Part shown: piece by piece, positions 53,669-63,074 of the stretch
Layout: each line of letters begins with the position of its first letter
Numbering within the stretch: the first letter of the stretch is position 1
Assembly (NCBI RefSeq): GCF_021491915.1
Contig: NZ_CP090836.1
Coordinates: forward strand, 2,714,501-2,778,500
Reading direction: 5' to 3'
Length of the DNA stretch: 64,000 nt
Source: Paracoccus everestensis
Lineage (GTDB): Bacteria; Pseudomonadota; Alphaproteobacteria; Rhodobacterales; Rhodobacteraceae
Notes under the pieces: generated by a model
Databases searched by the model: none
Seen by the model: the letters and a program-made list of their open reading frames with translations, nothing else
What the model was told of the DNA's origin: nothing
Made by a program: the position numbers and the translations under genes

Positions 53669-54295
53669 ATGCGGTTCCGCTTCGATCTGCCCACGCGCCT
53701 TCCGCTGTTCCCCTTGTCCGGGGCGGTCCTGATGCCGCGCGCGCGGATCCCGCTGCATGTGTTCGAACCGCGATACCTGCAGATGCTGGACGATGCCCTG
53801 AAAACCGACCACCGCCTGATCGGCCTGATCCAGCCCGAGGGCGAGGGGCTGGCGGCCATCGGCTGCGCAGGCCGGGTGGTGGCATTTTCCGAAACCGATG
53901 ACGGGCGGCAGATGATCTCGCTGCTGGCCGTCTCGCGCTTCCGCCTGACCGAGGTGCAGGAGGGCTTTACCCCTTACCTGATGGCCGAGGTGGACTGGTC
54001 GTCATTCACCCACGACCTGAAGGGGACCGAGGACGACCCCGGCCTGGATCGCGACACGCTGTTTCCCTTGTTGCGCCGCTACATGGATGCGCACGAGCTT
54101 TCCACCGATTGGGACGCCGCCTCCGAGGCCCAGGACGAGGCGCTGATCAATTCGCTGTCGATGGTCCTGCCCTTTTCGCCCGGCGACAGGCAGGCGCTGC
54201 TGGAAAGCCCGACCTTGTCGGACCGGCGCGAACTGTTGCAGGGCTTGATCGAATTCGCCCTGCATGGCGGCGACACCGAGGATCGTTTGCAATGA
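53669..54295 (+). CDS. Lon N-terminal (LON substrate-binding) domain protein
   Basis: 208-residue stand-alone LON domain. [20 protein letters not shown] near the N-terminus and FEPRYLQML are the family hallmark; [19 protein letters not shown] forms the middle strands, and the rest is helical. There is no AAA or protease domain. Such proteins may present or shield substrates of Lon or the neighbouring thioredoxin co-chaperone, but no role is proven to my knowledge. It is eight bases after the thioredoxin gene and overlaps the next gene by four. Confidence 0.9.
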   Translation: MRFRFDLPTRLPLFPLSGAVLMPRARIPLHVFEPRYLQMLDDALKTDHRLIGLIQPEGEGLAAIGCAGRVVAFSETDDGRQMISLLAVSRFRLTEVQEGFTPYLMAEVDWSSFTHDLKGTEDDPGLDRDTLFPLLRRYMDAHELSTDWDAASEAQDEALINSLSMVLPFSPGDRQALLESPTLSDRRELLQGLIEFALHGGDTEDRLQ

Positions 54296-54483
54296 CCCAG
54301 AACCCGCCCCCTTTCGACCGCCACATGATCGAGGCGCTTGTCTGCCCCGTCACCCACGCCACCCTGTCCTATGACGCGGCTCGCCAGGAACTGGTTTCGC
54401 GCGCGGCGGGGCTGGCATTCCCGATCCGCGCGGGCATTCCGATCATGCTGGTGGCCGAGGCGCGCCAGATCAAGGCGGATTGA
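54292..54483 (+). CDS. Trm112 family protein
   Basis: 63-residue protein of the UPF0434/Trm112 type. [20 protein letters not shown] and [15 protein letters not shown] are diagnostic. The typical zinc ribbon CPxC is reduced to a single Cys (LVCPVTH), as in many alphaproteobacterial members. Eukaryotic Trm112 activates methyltransferases; the bacterial role is unknown. ATGA overlap with the Lon-N gene and direct abutment to the rhomboid gene indicate one operon. Confidence 0.88.
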   Translation: MTQNPPPFDRHMIEALVCPVTHATLSYDAARQELVSRAAGLAFPIRAGIPIMLVAEARQIKAD

Positions 54484-55152
54484 ATGGTGGCCCAGTCCGA
54501 CCCCCTTGTCGCCGTCCGAAACGGGGTTCAGCCCCGGCTGCCCTTCTGGGTCAAGGCCGTGATCGGGCTGTGCTGCGCGATGCAGGTGGCGGTCATGGCC
54601 GGAGATCTGCTGGGCTATCCGATCTTGCGTCAGGCCTTGATGATCTTCGGGGGCTTCTGGTCGCCGGTGGTCTGGGCAGGCCACGGGATCTTTCCGGGCC
54701 ATATCCTGTCTATCTTCGTGACCTATGGCTTCTTGCACGCGGGCCTGCTGCATCTGGGCATGAACATGCTGTCGCTGGTAGCCATCGCGCGGGAACTGAA
54801 CCGCCTGATCGGGCCGGGGCGCATGGCCCTTGTCTATGCCGTGACCCAGGTCGCCGCCGCCCTGCTGTTCGCGGTGATGACCCCGGATGGCGGTCCGATG
54901 ATCGGCGCATCGGGGGCGATTTTCGGGTTGGCCGGCGCGCTGATCGGATATGCCGCCGTCACCGGCTGGCGCCGCCGCCGTCCGCTGGGGCAATTGTGGC
55001 GGGGTGTCGGGCTGATGGTGGTGCTGAACGTCGCGCTGACCGTCCTGATGCCCTCCATCGCCTGGGAAGCGCATCTGGGCGGAGCCTTGGCCGGGCTGGC
55101 AATGGGCGCGGCCATGGCAATGCGCCACAACCCGCGCACCTCAACCTTCTGA
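54484..55152 (+). CDS. rhomboid family intramembrane serine protease
   Basis: 222 residues, six predicted TM helices. The catalytic dyad is Ser143 in GASGAIFG and His197 in WEAHLGGALAG; the oxyanion-helper HxxxN (His90, Asn94) lies in HLGMNM. This is a complete active rhomboid. Its substrate is unknown. It starts at the base after the Trm112-like stop and its end overlaps the convergent DUF2268-like gene by 12 bases. Confidence 0.93.
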   Translation: MVAQSDPLVAVRNGVQPRLPFWVKAVIGLCCAMQVAVMAGDLLGYPILRQALMIFGGFWSPVVWAGHGIFPGHILSIFVTYGFLHAGLLHLGMNMLSLVAIARELNRLIGPGRMALVYAVTQVAAALLFAVMTPDGGPMIGASGAIFGLAGALIGYAAVTGWRRRRPLGQLWRGVGLMVVLNVALTVLMPSIAWEAHLGGALAGLAMGAAMAMRHNPRTSTF

Positions 55153-55833
55153 CGGCGCATCCGTCTGGTCTTGGGGCGGCGGTTCATCCGTCGCCTGCCC
55201 TTCGGCCGCCGCGATCCGGCGCAGGATCTGGCGGAACGGGTCGGCAGGCGCCATCGCCAGCGAGGCGGCCGAATCGCCGGGCCTCTCGGTCAGATGCTCG
55301 GCGATCAGCCGATGGCCCAGGCTGTTGCCCGTTCCCTTGCGCAAATCGCCCTTGCCGCCAAACCAGCGGCCCTGATCGTAATCCCGCCGCGCCCATTCGT
55401 TCATCGCTTGACGCATGGCCCCCTGCGCGGGCCTGACGGTATCAACGCCGTCCGCCTGCCCGCCCATGACCTGCACCACGAAATGCCCGGCAAGACCTTC
55501 GCTGACCAAAGCCTCGCCCAGAGACTTGCCATAGCCCGGCCCTGCCCAACGGACCAGATGCGCCATCTGCCGGACCAGGATACGGGTGAAGGGGGCCGGA
55601 TCGAAGCGGTCGGGGGTCAGTGCAATCTCGATCACGCCGGGCGCAGGGGCGCTGCCCTGGACCGCACCATCAGCCGAGCGATCAGAATGCGCGCGGACGA
55701 CCAGATCGAAATCCGGCAGATCGGCATGGCCCGAGGCCCGCGCCACCGCATCCCGGCTGGCCTGCCGGACCTCGGACAGGACAGGCGTCAGGGCATGGCG
55801 CGTGTTCAGAAGGTGAAGAGTCCAGAAGGTCAT
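55141..55833 (-). CDS. DUF2268-like protein with degenerate zinc-protease motif
   Basis: 230 residues, similar to predicted zinc proteases of the DUF2268 family. The block that follows the metal site in relatives is intact (RWAGPGYGKSLGEALVSEGL then AGHF, about 95-117), but the HExxH motif reads RQMAH (88-92), losing the first His and the Glu. The protein is therefore probably not a protease, or the family assignment is loose. The last 30 residues are polar and look disordered. Starts at ATG 55833. Convergent with the rhomboid gene. Confidence 0.75.
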   Translation of the reverse strand: MTFWTLHLLNTRHALTPVLSEVRQASRDAVARASGHADLPDFDLVVRAHSDRSADGAVQGSAPAPGVIEIALTPDRFDPAPFTRILVRQMAHLVRWAGPGYGKSLGEALVSEGLAGHFVVQVMGGQADGVDTVRPAQGAMRQAMNEWARRDYDQGRWFGGKGDLRKGTGNSLGHRLIAEHLTERPGDSAASLAMAPADPFRQILRRIAAAEGQATDEPPPQDQTDAPSEG

Positions 55834-56049
55834 AAGGTGGATATAACGGCTTTGCAGGGCTGTTGCCAGCAAGCGGGTGCCCGATGGACTTCGAAAACCA
55901 AAGGCTGCCGCCAGGCATCAAACTCGCCAAAGGAAAGGACAGGACGCATAGTCAACCAAGAACAGGCGCGCCTGCTTGGCGAAGGGGTGGTGTCAGTCAA
56001 CGCCGATCACGGTCGTCGCGGCGCTTTGTCTTTGCCTGAACCGCCCTCC
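55834..56049. other. intergenic stretch downstream of ftsK
   Basis: 216 bases between the ftsK stop and the DUF2268-like start, both on the minus strand. A 39-codon frame (minus strand, ending 55830) exists but lacks a ribosome-binding site and a family match. No terminator hairpin or RNA gene is convincing. In many relatives lolA follows ftsK; no lolA remnant can be read here. Confidence 0.5.
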
Positions 56050-58647
56050 TCACACCTCGGGCACCAGAACCTCTCGCTTGCCGACATGGTTCGCCGACGA
56101 CACGACGCCCTGCTCCTCCATCTGCTCGACCAGCCGGGCCGCCTTGTTATAGCCGATGGCCAGTTTCCGCTGGATATAGCTGGTGGAGCACTTGCGGTCC
56201 TTGGCGACGATCATCACCGCCTGGTCGTACAGCGCAGCGTCGCTGCCGTCGCCGCCAAGGCCCAGAACGGTGTCGATGTCGTCGGCCTTGTCATCCTCGA
56301 CTCCCTCGACAACGCCGGACTTATAGGACGGCGGACCAAAGGATTTCAGGTGCGTCACGACCTCCTCGACCTCCTCGTCGGACACGAAGGGGCCGTGGAT
56401 GCGGGTGATGCGGGCGCCGTTGCCCATGTACAGCATATCGCCCTGGCCCAGCAGCTGCTCGGCGCCCTGTTCGCCCAGGATGGTGCGGCTGTCGATCTTG
56501 GATGTGACCTGGAAGCTGATCCGGGTCGGGAAGTTCGCCTTGATCGTGCCGGTGATCACATCGACGGACGGGCGCTGCGTGGCCATGATCAGGTGGATGC
56601 CGGATGCGCGGGCCATCTGGGCCAGACGCTGGATGCAGGCTTCGATCTCTTTGCCCGCGACCATCATCAGGTCGGCCATCTCGTCCACGATCACGACGAT
56701 ATAGGGGAAGGTCTCGGGCTTGAATTCCTCGGTCTCGAAGATCGGCTCTCCGGTGTCTTCGTCAAAGCCGGTCTGGACGGTGCGCTTGAACATCTCGTTC
56801 CTGGACAGTGCCTCGCGGACGCGGCCGTTATAGCCCTCGATGTTGCGCACGCCCATCTTGGACATACGGCGATACCGGTCCTCCATTTCGCCCACGACCC
56901 ATTTCAGCGCGACGACGGCTTTTTTCGGATCGGTGACGACCGGGGACAGCAGATGCGGGATGCCGTCATAGACCGACAGTTCCAGCATCTTGGGGTCGAT
57001 CATGATCAGCCTGCATTCGTCCGGCGTCAGTTTATACAGCAGCGACAGGATCATGGTGTTGATGGCGACGGACTTCCCCGACCCGGTGGTCCCCGCGATC
57101 AGCAGGTGGGGCATCTTGGCCAGGTTCGCCACGACCGGATCGCCGCCGATGTCCTTGCCAAGCGCCAGGGGAAGCGGCTGCGTGCCGTCGCCGAATGCGC
57201 GCGACGCCAGGATTTCGCGCAGCAGTACCTTTTCGCGCCGCGCATTGGGCAGTTCGATCCCGATCACGGTGCGGCCCGGCACGGTGCTGACCCGCGCCGA
57301 CAGGGCCGACATGGACCGGGCGATATCGTCCGACAGCCCGATCACGCGGCTGGCCTTCAGCCCCGGCGCGGGTTCCAGTTCGTATAGCGTGACGACCGGG
57401 CCGGGCCGGACTTCGGTGATCTGGCCCTTGACGCCGTAATCGTCCAGCACCGCCTCCAGCATCCGGGCGTTTTCCATCAGCGTTTCTTCGGACACGGTCT
57501 GCTGGTCATTGGCCGAGGGTGCGGACAGCAGCGCCAGCGGCGGACGCTCATAGGCGTTCAGCACGTCTTCGAAATGCAATTCCGGCCCCGGTTCATCAGA
57601 AGGCCTCTGAACGGGGCCGGTTTTTTTCAGGGCAGGAACGGCCGTGCGCGGCGCCTCCTCCCCGGGGACATCGGGCATGGCTGCCTCGTCGCGCCCTTCC
57701 TTGCCGCCCTCGCGCGACAAGCGCGCGGCGACCACCGCCAGAACCGAGGGCTTGGCCGACCGGGTGCGGATCGCGTCGTTGATGCGGCCGCTGACCTCCT
57801 CGGCCGAGGGGGCGTCGCCGTCGTAATCGGAATCCCGCTCGATCAGCTCGGGTTCGGGCAGGTCTTCCTCCAGTTCCAGAAAGTCGGGCTGGGCAGGCTT
57901 GCGCCGGGCCACGGCCGGGGCGCGCAACGCGGGCATGTCGGATGCGGCCTTTGCCGCGCGCCGCGCCTGCAACCGTCGCCGGATCCCGGCGGATGCCGCC
58001 GCGCCCTGCCCCACCGCGCGCATGGCCAGGTCAAAGGCCGTCAGCAGCCCGGCCACGAACCGGCGCCACAGCCGCTGCAGTTCCGACCGTTCGAAGCCCA
58101 GGGAAAAGGCCGTGATCGCCAGCACGCCCACGGCCGTGACCAGCCCGGCCAGGCGGATGCCGATCTGCGCCTTGACCGGCAGCAGGTTCAGCATCGCGCC
58201 CATGATCATGTCGCCGAAATGCCCGCCCAGGCCATAGGTTTGCTCCCATCCCGCCACGGGCATCAGGGTGCTGCAATAGACCGAGGCAAGCGCCACCGCG
58301 ATGGGCGTGAACAAGGCCCGCATGAAGCGGTCCTCGCCCCGGTGCAGCATGAAGCGCAGGCCCCAGACAAGCGCCGCAACGACCAGCATCCAGGATCCGT
58401 ATCCCGCGATCATCATCAGGGGAGATGCGGCATAGGCGCCGAAACTGCCAAGGATGTTCTGCGCGGGTTCATCGGTGGCCGACAGGAAGCTGGGATCCTC
58501 GGGCGACCAACTGGACAGCATCAGCGCGACGATGATGCCGATAACGACCAGACCGGCGCCCAGCAGTTCCTTGCCGCGCCGTTCCAGGGCTGCCTGCGTG
58601 GATTGGTCGAACAGCGGATCGCGGTGTTTTGCCTGCCAGCTTGCCAT
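56050..58647 (-). CDS. ftsK: DNA translocase FtsK
   Basis: Septal DNA pump that clears the chromosome from the division site. 865 residues: four N-terminal TM helices (about 28-200), a Pro/Arg/Glu-rich linker (200-390) and the RecA-like motor. Walker A is [15 protein letters not shown] and Walker B lies in [14 protein letters not shown]. The C-terminal gamma winged helix ([20 protein letters not shown] through [18 protein letters not shown]) recognises KOPS. It ends the amidase-aminotransferase-ftsK series on the minus strand, with a five-base gap to the aminotransferase. Confidence 0.96.
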   Translation of the reverse strand: MASWQAKHRDPLFDQSTQAALERRGKELLGAGLVVIGIIVALMLSSWSPEDPSFLSATDEPAQNILGSFGAYAASPLMMIAGYGSWMLVVAALVWGLRFMLHRGEDRFMRALFTPIAVALASVYCSTLMPVAGWEQTYGLGGHFGDMIMGAMLNLLPVKAQIGIRLAGLVTAVGVLAITAFSLGFERSELQRLWRRFVAGLLTAFDLAMRAVGQGAAASAGIRRRLQARRAAKAASDMPALRAPAVARRKPAQPDFLELEEDLPEPELIERDSDYDGDAPSAEEVSGRINDAIRTRSAKPSVLAVVAARLSREGGKEGRDEAAMPDVPGEEAPRTAVPALKKTGPVQRPSDEPGPELHFEDVLNAYERPPLALLSAPSANDQQTVSEETLMENARMLEAVLDDYGVKGQITEVRPGPVVTLYELEPAPGLKASRVIGLSDDIARSMSALSARVSTVPGRTVIGIELPNARREKVLLREILASRAFGDGTQPLPLALGKDIGGDPVVANLAKMPHLLIAGTTGSGKSVAINTMILSLLYKLTPDECRLIMIDPKMLELSVYDGIPHLLSPVVTDPKKAVVALKWVVGEMEDRYRRMSKMGVRNIEGYNGRVREALSRNEMFKRTVQTGFDEDTGEPIFETEEFKPETFPYIVVIVDEMADLMMVAGKEIEACIQRLAQMARASGIHLIMATQRPSVDVITGTIKANFPTRISFQVTSKIDSRTILGEQGAEQLLGQGDMLYMGNGARITRIHGPFVSDEEVEEVVTHLKSFGPPSYKSGVVEGVEDDKADDIDTVLGLGGDGSDAALYDQAVMIVAKDRKCSTSYIQRKLAIGYNKAARLVEQMEEQGVVSSANHVGKREVLVPEV

Positions 58648-58652
58648 CTTCC

Positions 58653-59861
58653 CTAGCCTTCCCCGTCCGTCGTTTCGTCATAAAGCACCGCGCGCAGCCG
58701 CATCAGCGCCGATTCGGTCTGCTCGGCATCCGCCACCAGGGCGACCCGGATGAAGCCGCGGCCGGGGTTGTGCCCGTCCACCTCGCGCGACAGATAAGCC
58801 CCCGGCAGCACCTGGACACCCGCCCTGGCCCACAAGATCTTGGCCGCCTCCTCGCCGTCCGGGACGGGCAGCCACAGGAAGAAGCCGCCCTGGACGGGGC
58901 GGTATCCCGGCACATTGCCCAGCACGCGGTCGGCAATCGCGTATTTTCTCTGATACAGCGCCCGGCTGGCCGCCACGTGCGATTCCTCGCGCCAGGCGGC
59001 CTCGCTGACGGCTTGGGCAGGCAGCGACAAGGGCGCCCCGGCATAGGCGCGAAGGCGGCGGATCTGGGCGATGTTCGCGGCACTGCCCGCGACGAAACCC
59101 GATCGCAGGCCCGCAAGGTTCGATCGCTTGGACAGCGAATTGAAGATCACCACCCGGTCCGCCAGTCCCATGCCGGCCGCCACCGCCAGGGCACCGGGCG
59201 GCGGGGCGTCGCGCCATATCTCGGAATAACATTCATCGGCAGAGATTAGAAAATCGTGGCGGTCCGCCAGCGCGATCAGGCGTTCCAGGTAATCACGGTC
59301 CGCAATCGCGCCTTGCGGGTTGGCGGGCGAACACAGATAGGCGATGGCCGTGCGGTCCAGGACGGCGGACGGCAGAGCGGCGTAATCGGGCAGGTTGCCG
59401 GTGTCGGGCGTGGCGGGGACAAAGACCGGCTGGGCCTGCACGGCGGCGGCGGCCACCGCGTAAACCTGGTAAAAGGGATTCGGAATCAGGATCGCAGGAT
59501 GCTGGCCGTTCTTTTGTTCCGGGCACAAGGCTAGGGCCGCGTTGAACAGCCCTTCGCGCGTGCCGTTCAGCGCCATGATCCGGTCCGGGACGACATCCAG
59601 GCCGTAACGTCTGCCCAGCCAGCCCGAAATCGCGTCCAGCAACCCCGGCGTGCCTTCGTTCTGAGGATACTTGGCGAATCCCCCGATATTCGCGGCCATG
59701 ACTTCTGCGACGAAATCCGGCATGGCATGGCGCGGCTCGCCGATGGTCAGGATCGCCGGGGCCTCGCCCTCGTGCAAGCCCGGCTGGATACCGGCCAGCA
59801 GCGTCCGCAGACGCGGGAACGCGTATTCCGGCAGGTTCGAAAACCGCTCGGGGATTGCCAT
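58653..59861 (-). CDS. class I/II pyridoxal-phosphate aminotransferase (DapC-like)
   Basis: 402-residue PLP aminotransferase. [13 protein letters not shown] and [16 protein letters not shown] at the N-terminus, CSPANPQG in the middle and the PLP lysine in [17 protein letters not shown] are visible. It resembles succinyl-diaminopimelate aminotransferases (DapC) of the lysine pathway, but substrate specificity is inferred. Located directly upstream of ftsK, the conserved position in Rhodobacteraceae. ATG at 59861. Confidence 0.87.
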   Translation of the reverse strand: MAIPERFSNLPEYAFPRLRTLLAGIQPGLHEGEAPAILTIGEPRHAMPDFVAEVMAANIGGFAKYPQNEGTPGLLDAISGWLGRRYGLDVVPDRIMALNGTREGLFNAALALCPEQKNGQHPAILIPNPFYQVYAVAAAAVQAQPVFVPATPDTGNLPDYAALPSAVLDRTAIAYLCSPANPQGAIADRDYLERLIALADRHDFLISADECYSEIWRDAPPPGALAVAAGMGLADRVVIFNSLSKRSNLAGLRSGFVAGSAANIAQIRRLRAYAGAPLSLPAQAVSEAAWREESHVAASRALYQRKYAIADRVLGNVPGYRPVQGGFFLWLPVPDGEEAAKILWARAGVQVLPGAYLSREVDGHNPGRGFIRVALVADAEQTESALMRLRAVLYDETTDGEG

Positions 59862-59960
59862 CTCTGCCTCGCTTTCGGGATCTGCGGCCCCGTTTATCAA
59901 GGGATAACACTAGCCGGATCGCAGTCTTGCGTCCAGCGAAAGCCAGCCTGCGGCACGCGG

Positions 59961-60028
59961 CTTCTTCTTCATCCAAATATCCTCGGGGGTGAATTGGCCG
60001 CAGGCCAAGAGGGGGCGGAAGCCCCCTG
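59961..60028 (+). repeat. dispersed intergenic element, copy 8 (variant with extra hairpin)
   Basis: CTTCTTCTTCATC arm, CAAATATCC core, then a block with a TTGGCCGCAGGCCAA hairpin and a GGGGGCGGAAGCCCCC hairpin. Bases 59986-60014 are identical to the complement of 62899-62927, defining a subtype. Lies after the 3' end of the amidase gene. Confidence 0.8.
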
Positions 60029-60038
60029 CCCCGTCCCA

Positions 60039-61373
60039 TCACCTCACGGACAATGCCGCCTCGACCCCGGCGGCCAGATGCAGCAGATGCCCGTCCCGCC
60101 CGGAATGGCCCATGACCGAGATCCCGCAGGCCCGGTGGCCAGTGGGCAGCGTGCAAGCCGGCAGGCCCAGCAGGTTGCCGATCCGGGTATTGCGCAGGGT
60201 CAGCAGGTTCGCGCGCACGAATTCCTCCTCGTCCGCCATCAGCCGGGCGGCATTCGGCGGCAGGATTGGCACCGTAGGCAGCAGGATCGCATCAAAGCCC
60301 GAGGCGATCTCCTTGATCCATTTGCGCCGGATCCGCACAAGGCTTTCCCAGGCGGCGATGTAATCGGGGGCGCTGACGCCCGCGCCGCTGCGGAACCGGT
60401 CCAGGATCGGCCCCCACATCAGTTCGGGCGCATCCTCGATCTGGGCGCGCCAGATGCCATAGGCCTCGGGTGCGAACAGGGCGGCCGACAGCAGCATGGC
60501 CTTGGCAACCCAGTCGGGCGACTGCCGCTCGATCCGCGCCCCTACTCGGGCCAGCCGGTCCACGGCATCCTCGAAGGCGGCAACCGGGCCTTCCTCGGCA
60601 CCCTCGAATGGCACGCCGTCCAGCACCAAAAAGCGGCGGTTCGCAACATCGGCACCCCGAAGATCGGCGGTCTTGCGGCCCCCCATCAGGGCGAACAACT
60701 CGGCGCAATCCTCGACCGTGCGGGCGATGGGACCGGTCACGTCGAACCGGCGGCACAAGGGCACGACGCCCTTTTCGGGCAGCGAATCGGGCGTAGGGGC
60801 AAAGCCCACAAGATCGTTCCAGGCTGCAGGCACCCGGATCGACCCGCCCGTATCCGTCCCGATGGCCGCCGCCGCCAGCCCCAGGGCCACCGACACCGCC
60901 GCCCCCGATGACGACCCGCCCGGTGCCAGGTCCGGGTCCAGGGCATTGGGCGGCGTTGCCGTGCGGGGATTCAGTCCCAGGCCGGAAAAAGCCAGTTCCG
61001 TCATGTGGGTCTTGCCCAGGCAGATCGTGCCCTGCCGCGCGGCGCGGGCCAGCACGATGGCATCCTTGCGCGGGACGCGACCCTCCAGCAGCCTGGATCC
61101 GGCTTCGGTCACGGTGCCGCCGCTGTCGATATTGTCCTTCCAGCTGATCGCCACGCCGTCCAGCAATCCGCGCCTTTGTTCCAGCTTGGCACGGTCATGG
61201 GCGGCCACGGCCTCGGACCGGGCGCGCACGTCGGTCACCCGGGCATAGATGCGCCGGGCATCGGGATGGGCCTTGATCGCGGCCAGATAGGCCTCGGACT
61301 GGTCCAGCGGATCCAGCAGCCCCGCCATGATCGCACGGCCCTGCTGGGCGGCGGGCGCGCGCAGCCAATCCAT
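60039..61373 (-). CDS. amidase signature family protein
   Basis: 444-residue hydrolase of the amidase signature family (GatA-like fold). The Ser-cisSer-Lys triad is visible: Lys in AISWKDNIDSGG, Ser in GGSSSGAAVS and the nucleophile Ser in GTDTGGSIRVPAA. It is not clearly GatA, because no gatC/gatB genes are adjacent. It may act on small amides. The SDHAF4-like gene lies immediately upstream on the same strand, ending at the base before this start. Confidence 0.9.
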   Translation of the reverse strand: MDWLRAPAAQQGRAIMAGLLDPLDQSEAYLAAIKAHPDARRIYARVTDVRARSEAVAAHDRAKLEQRRGLLDGVAISWKDNIDSGGTVTEAGSRLLEGRVPRKDAIVLARAARQGTICLGKTHMTELAFSGLGLNPRTATPPNALDPDLAPGGSSSGAAVSVALGLAAAAIGTDTGGSIRVPAAWNDLVGFAPTPDSLPEKGVVPLCRRFDVTGPIARTVEDCAELFALMGGRKTADLRGADVANRRFLVLDGVPFEGAEEGPVAAFEDAVDRLARVGARIERQSPDWVAKAMLLSAALFAPEAYGIWRAQIEDAPELMWGPILDRFRSGAGVSAPDYIAAWESLVRIRRKWIKEIASGFDAILLPTVPILPPNAARLMADEEEFVRANLLTLRNTRIGNLLGLPACTLPTGHRACGISVMGHSGRDGHLLHLAAGVEAALSVR

Positions 61374-61559
61374 TCAGAAATCCACCGCGAGGCCGTTCTT
61401 TTCGTAATCGCCATACCGGACGGGCTCCGGCCCGTCGCGGCCGCCGTATTCCTTGGGCAGGGGTTGCGACGCGGCCTTGCGGCGTTCTTCGGCCTCGGCC
61501 AAGGCACGGCGGGCTGCGGGGGGCAGGTCGGCCTGGTCTGGTTGTGGGTGTTCGCTCAT
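61374..61559 (-). CDS. DUF1674 / SDHAF4-like succinate dehydrogenase assembly factor
   Basis: 61 residues. The C-terminal motif KEYGGRDGPEPVRYGDYEKN followed by GLAVDF is the DUF1674 signature shared with mitochondrial SDHAF4, which protects flavinated SdhA during complex II assembly. The N-terminus is polar and Ala/Glu-rich. I chose ATG 61559 because GGGAGA precedes it at the right distance; an earlier ATG at 61574 would add five residues. Divergent from rsmB and followed by the amidase gene with no gap. Confidence 0.88.
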   Translation of the reverse strand: MSEHPQPDQADLPPAARRALAEAEERRKAASQPLPKEYGGRDGPEPVRYGDYEKNGLAVDF

Positions 61560-61616
61560 GGAAAGATCTCCCATCTGGGCGTAAGGGGTCGGGATCAGTC
61601 TTCCAACAAGACTTAG

Positions 61617-62885
61617 GTGAAGGAAAGCGATTTGGCAAAGCGGGGCATGGATATGGCACGGGGGGGCGCATTGCGCCTGCTATCGGGGGTGCGGGACGGA
61701 TTGTCGCTGTCCGATCAGGCAGGCGCGCTGAAGGCGCTGCCGCCAGCGGACCAGGCCCGCGCCGGGCGTCTGGCAGGAGCCGTGCTGCGCCACCAGTCGC
61801 GCGCCGACGCGGTGATCGCAGGTCATGTCAGCCGCAAGCCCAGCCCGCAGGTGGCCGACATCCTGCGCCTGGCCGTGGTCGAGATGCTGGATCTGGGCGG
61901 CGCCGCGCATGGCGTGGTCGATGCGGCCGTGACCCTGACGCGCGGGCTGGGCCAAAAGGGCCAGGCCGCGTCGGGCATGGTGAACGCGGTGCTGCGCAAG
62001 GTGGCGGGCTATCAAGGCTGGTCCGACCTGCCGCCGCAGCCGATGCCCGACTGGCTGCGCGAGCCGGTTGCACTGGCTTGGGGCGAGGGCGTGGCCCAAG
62101 CCATCGAGGCCGCGCATCAGGCAGGCGCGCCGCTGGACCTGACCCCCAAGCCCGGCGCTTCGGTCGAAGGATCCGAGGTGCTGCCGACCGGCTCCCTGCG
62201 CCTTCATGGTCCGGCGCAGGTATCCGCCCTGCCCGGTTATGCGCAAGGGGATTGGTGGGTGCAGGATGCCGCCGCCGCCCTGCCCGTGCGCCTGCTGGAT
62301 CCGAAGCCGGGGGAACGAATCGCTGACCTGTGCGCCGCGCCCGGCGGCAAGACCTTGCAACTGGCCGCTGCGGGCGCACAGGTCGCGGCGGTGGACATCA
62401 GCCCCGCCCGGCTTCGGCGCGTGGCCGAGAACCTGCGCCGCTGCGACCTGGATGCTGATCTGGTCGCAGCCGACGCTCTGGAATGGCGCCCCGATGCGCC
62501 CCTGGACGCGGTCCTGCTGGACGCGCCCTGTTCGGCCACCGGCACGATCCGGCGCCATCCCGACCTGCCATTCCTTCGTGAAGGGGCGGGCATCCCGCCG
62601 CTGATCGACCTGCAGGCGCGGCTGATCGACCATGCCCTGTCCCTGATCCCGCCGGGCGGGCGGATGGTTTACGCCGTCTGTTCGCTGCTGCCGGACGAAG
62701 GCGAGGCGCAGGTGGCAGCCGCGCTGGCCCGCCATCCCGGGCTAATGGTGGAAACCCCCGATCTTCCGGGCATCGACCCCGCGTGGATCACACCCGAAGG
62801 CGGCTTGCGCACCCGGCCCGATTGCTGGGCGGATCGCGGCGGCATGGACGGCTTCTTCATGATCCGGCTGCGCAAGCCGGTTTAG
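61617..62885 (+). CDS. rsmB: 16S rRNA m5C methyltransferase RsmB (Sun/NOL1 family)
   Basis: Methylates cytosine 967 (E. coli numbering) of 16S rRNA. 422 residues: N-terminal NusB-like domain (1-140, with RLAGAVLRHQSRADAVI and HGVVDAAVTLTRGLG) and a SAM domain with LCAAPGGKTLQLAA, the DAPCSATGT Cys motif and VCSLLPDEGE carrying the second Cys of the two-Cys mechanism. GTG start with an AGG upstream. Followed across a double repeat element by purH, a neighbour pairing seen in relatives. Confidence 0.95.
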   Translation: MKESDLAKRGMDMARGGALRLLSGVRDGLSLSDQAGALKALPPADQARAGRLAGAVLRHQSRADAVIAGHVSRKPSPQVADILRLAVVEMLDLGGAAHGVVDAAVTLTRGLGQKGQAASGMVNAVLRKVAGYQGWSDLPPQPMPDWLREPVALAWGEGVAQAIEAAHQAGAPLDLTPKPGASVEGSEVLPTGSLRLHGPAQVSALPGYAQGDWWVQDAAAALPVRLLDPKPGERIADLCAAPGGKTLQLAAAGAQVAAVDISPARLRRVAENLRRCDLDADLVAADALEWRPDAPLDAVLLDAPCSATGTIRRHPDLPFLREGAGIPPLIDLQARLIDHALSLIPPGGRMVYAVCSLLPDEGEAQVAAALARHPGLMVETPDLPGIDPAWITPEGGLRTRPDCWADRGGMDGFFMIRLRKPV

Positions 62886-62888
62886 AAC

Positions 62889-62949
62889 GGGGGCGCTGCC
62901 CCTCTTGGCCTGCGGCCAATTCACCCCGGGATATTGAGGTGAAGAAGAA
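62889..62949 (-). repeat. dispersed intergenic element, copy 9A (variant with extra hairpin)
   Basis: On the minus strand: TTCTTCTTCACCTC, AATATCC, then the same 29-base block as copy 8 with TTGGCCGCAGGCCAA and a GGGGCAGCGCCCCC hairpin. It follows the rsmB stop by four bases and pairs head-to-head with copy 9B. Confidence 0.82.
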
Positions 62950-62958
62950 ATTGCCGCG

Positions 62959-63010
62959 CTTCTTCTTCACCGAAATATCCCGCGGGGGTCCGGGGGCGCG
63001 AAGCCCCCGG
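62959..63010 (+). repeat. dispersed intergenic element, copy 9B
   Basis: CTTCTTCTTCAC arm, GAAATATCC core and a CCGGGGGC-GCGAA-GCCCCCGG hairpin, 64 bases before purH. Its A-tract/T-tract arms could pair with those of copy 9A to form a large hairpin. Confidence 0.85.
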
Positions 63011-63074
63011 TGGCGCCACTGGACCTTTGGCCTGCTTGGCGCTAAGCCACCGCCGAACCAGATGCGAGGCCCCC

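Noticed and set aside
55830..55949. 39-codon minus-strand frame overlapping the DUF2268-like start in ATGA fashion
   Set aside because: No ribosome-binding site, no hydrophobic or conserved pattern, and flanking DNA looks non-coding. The overlap alone is not enough.
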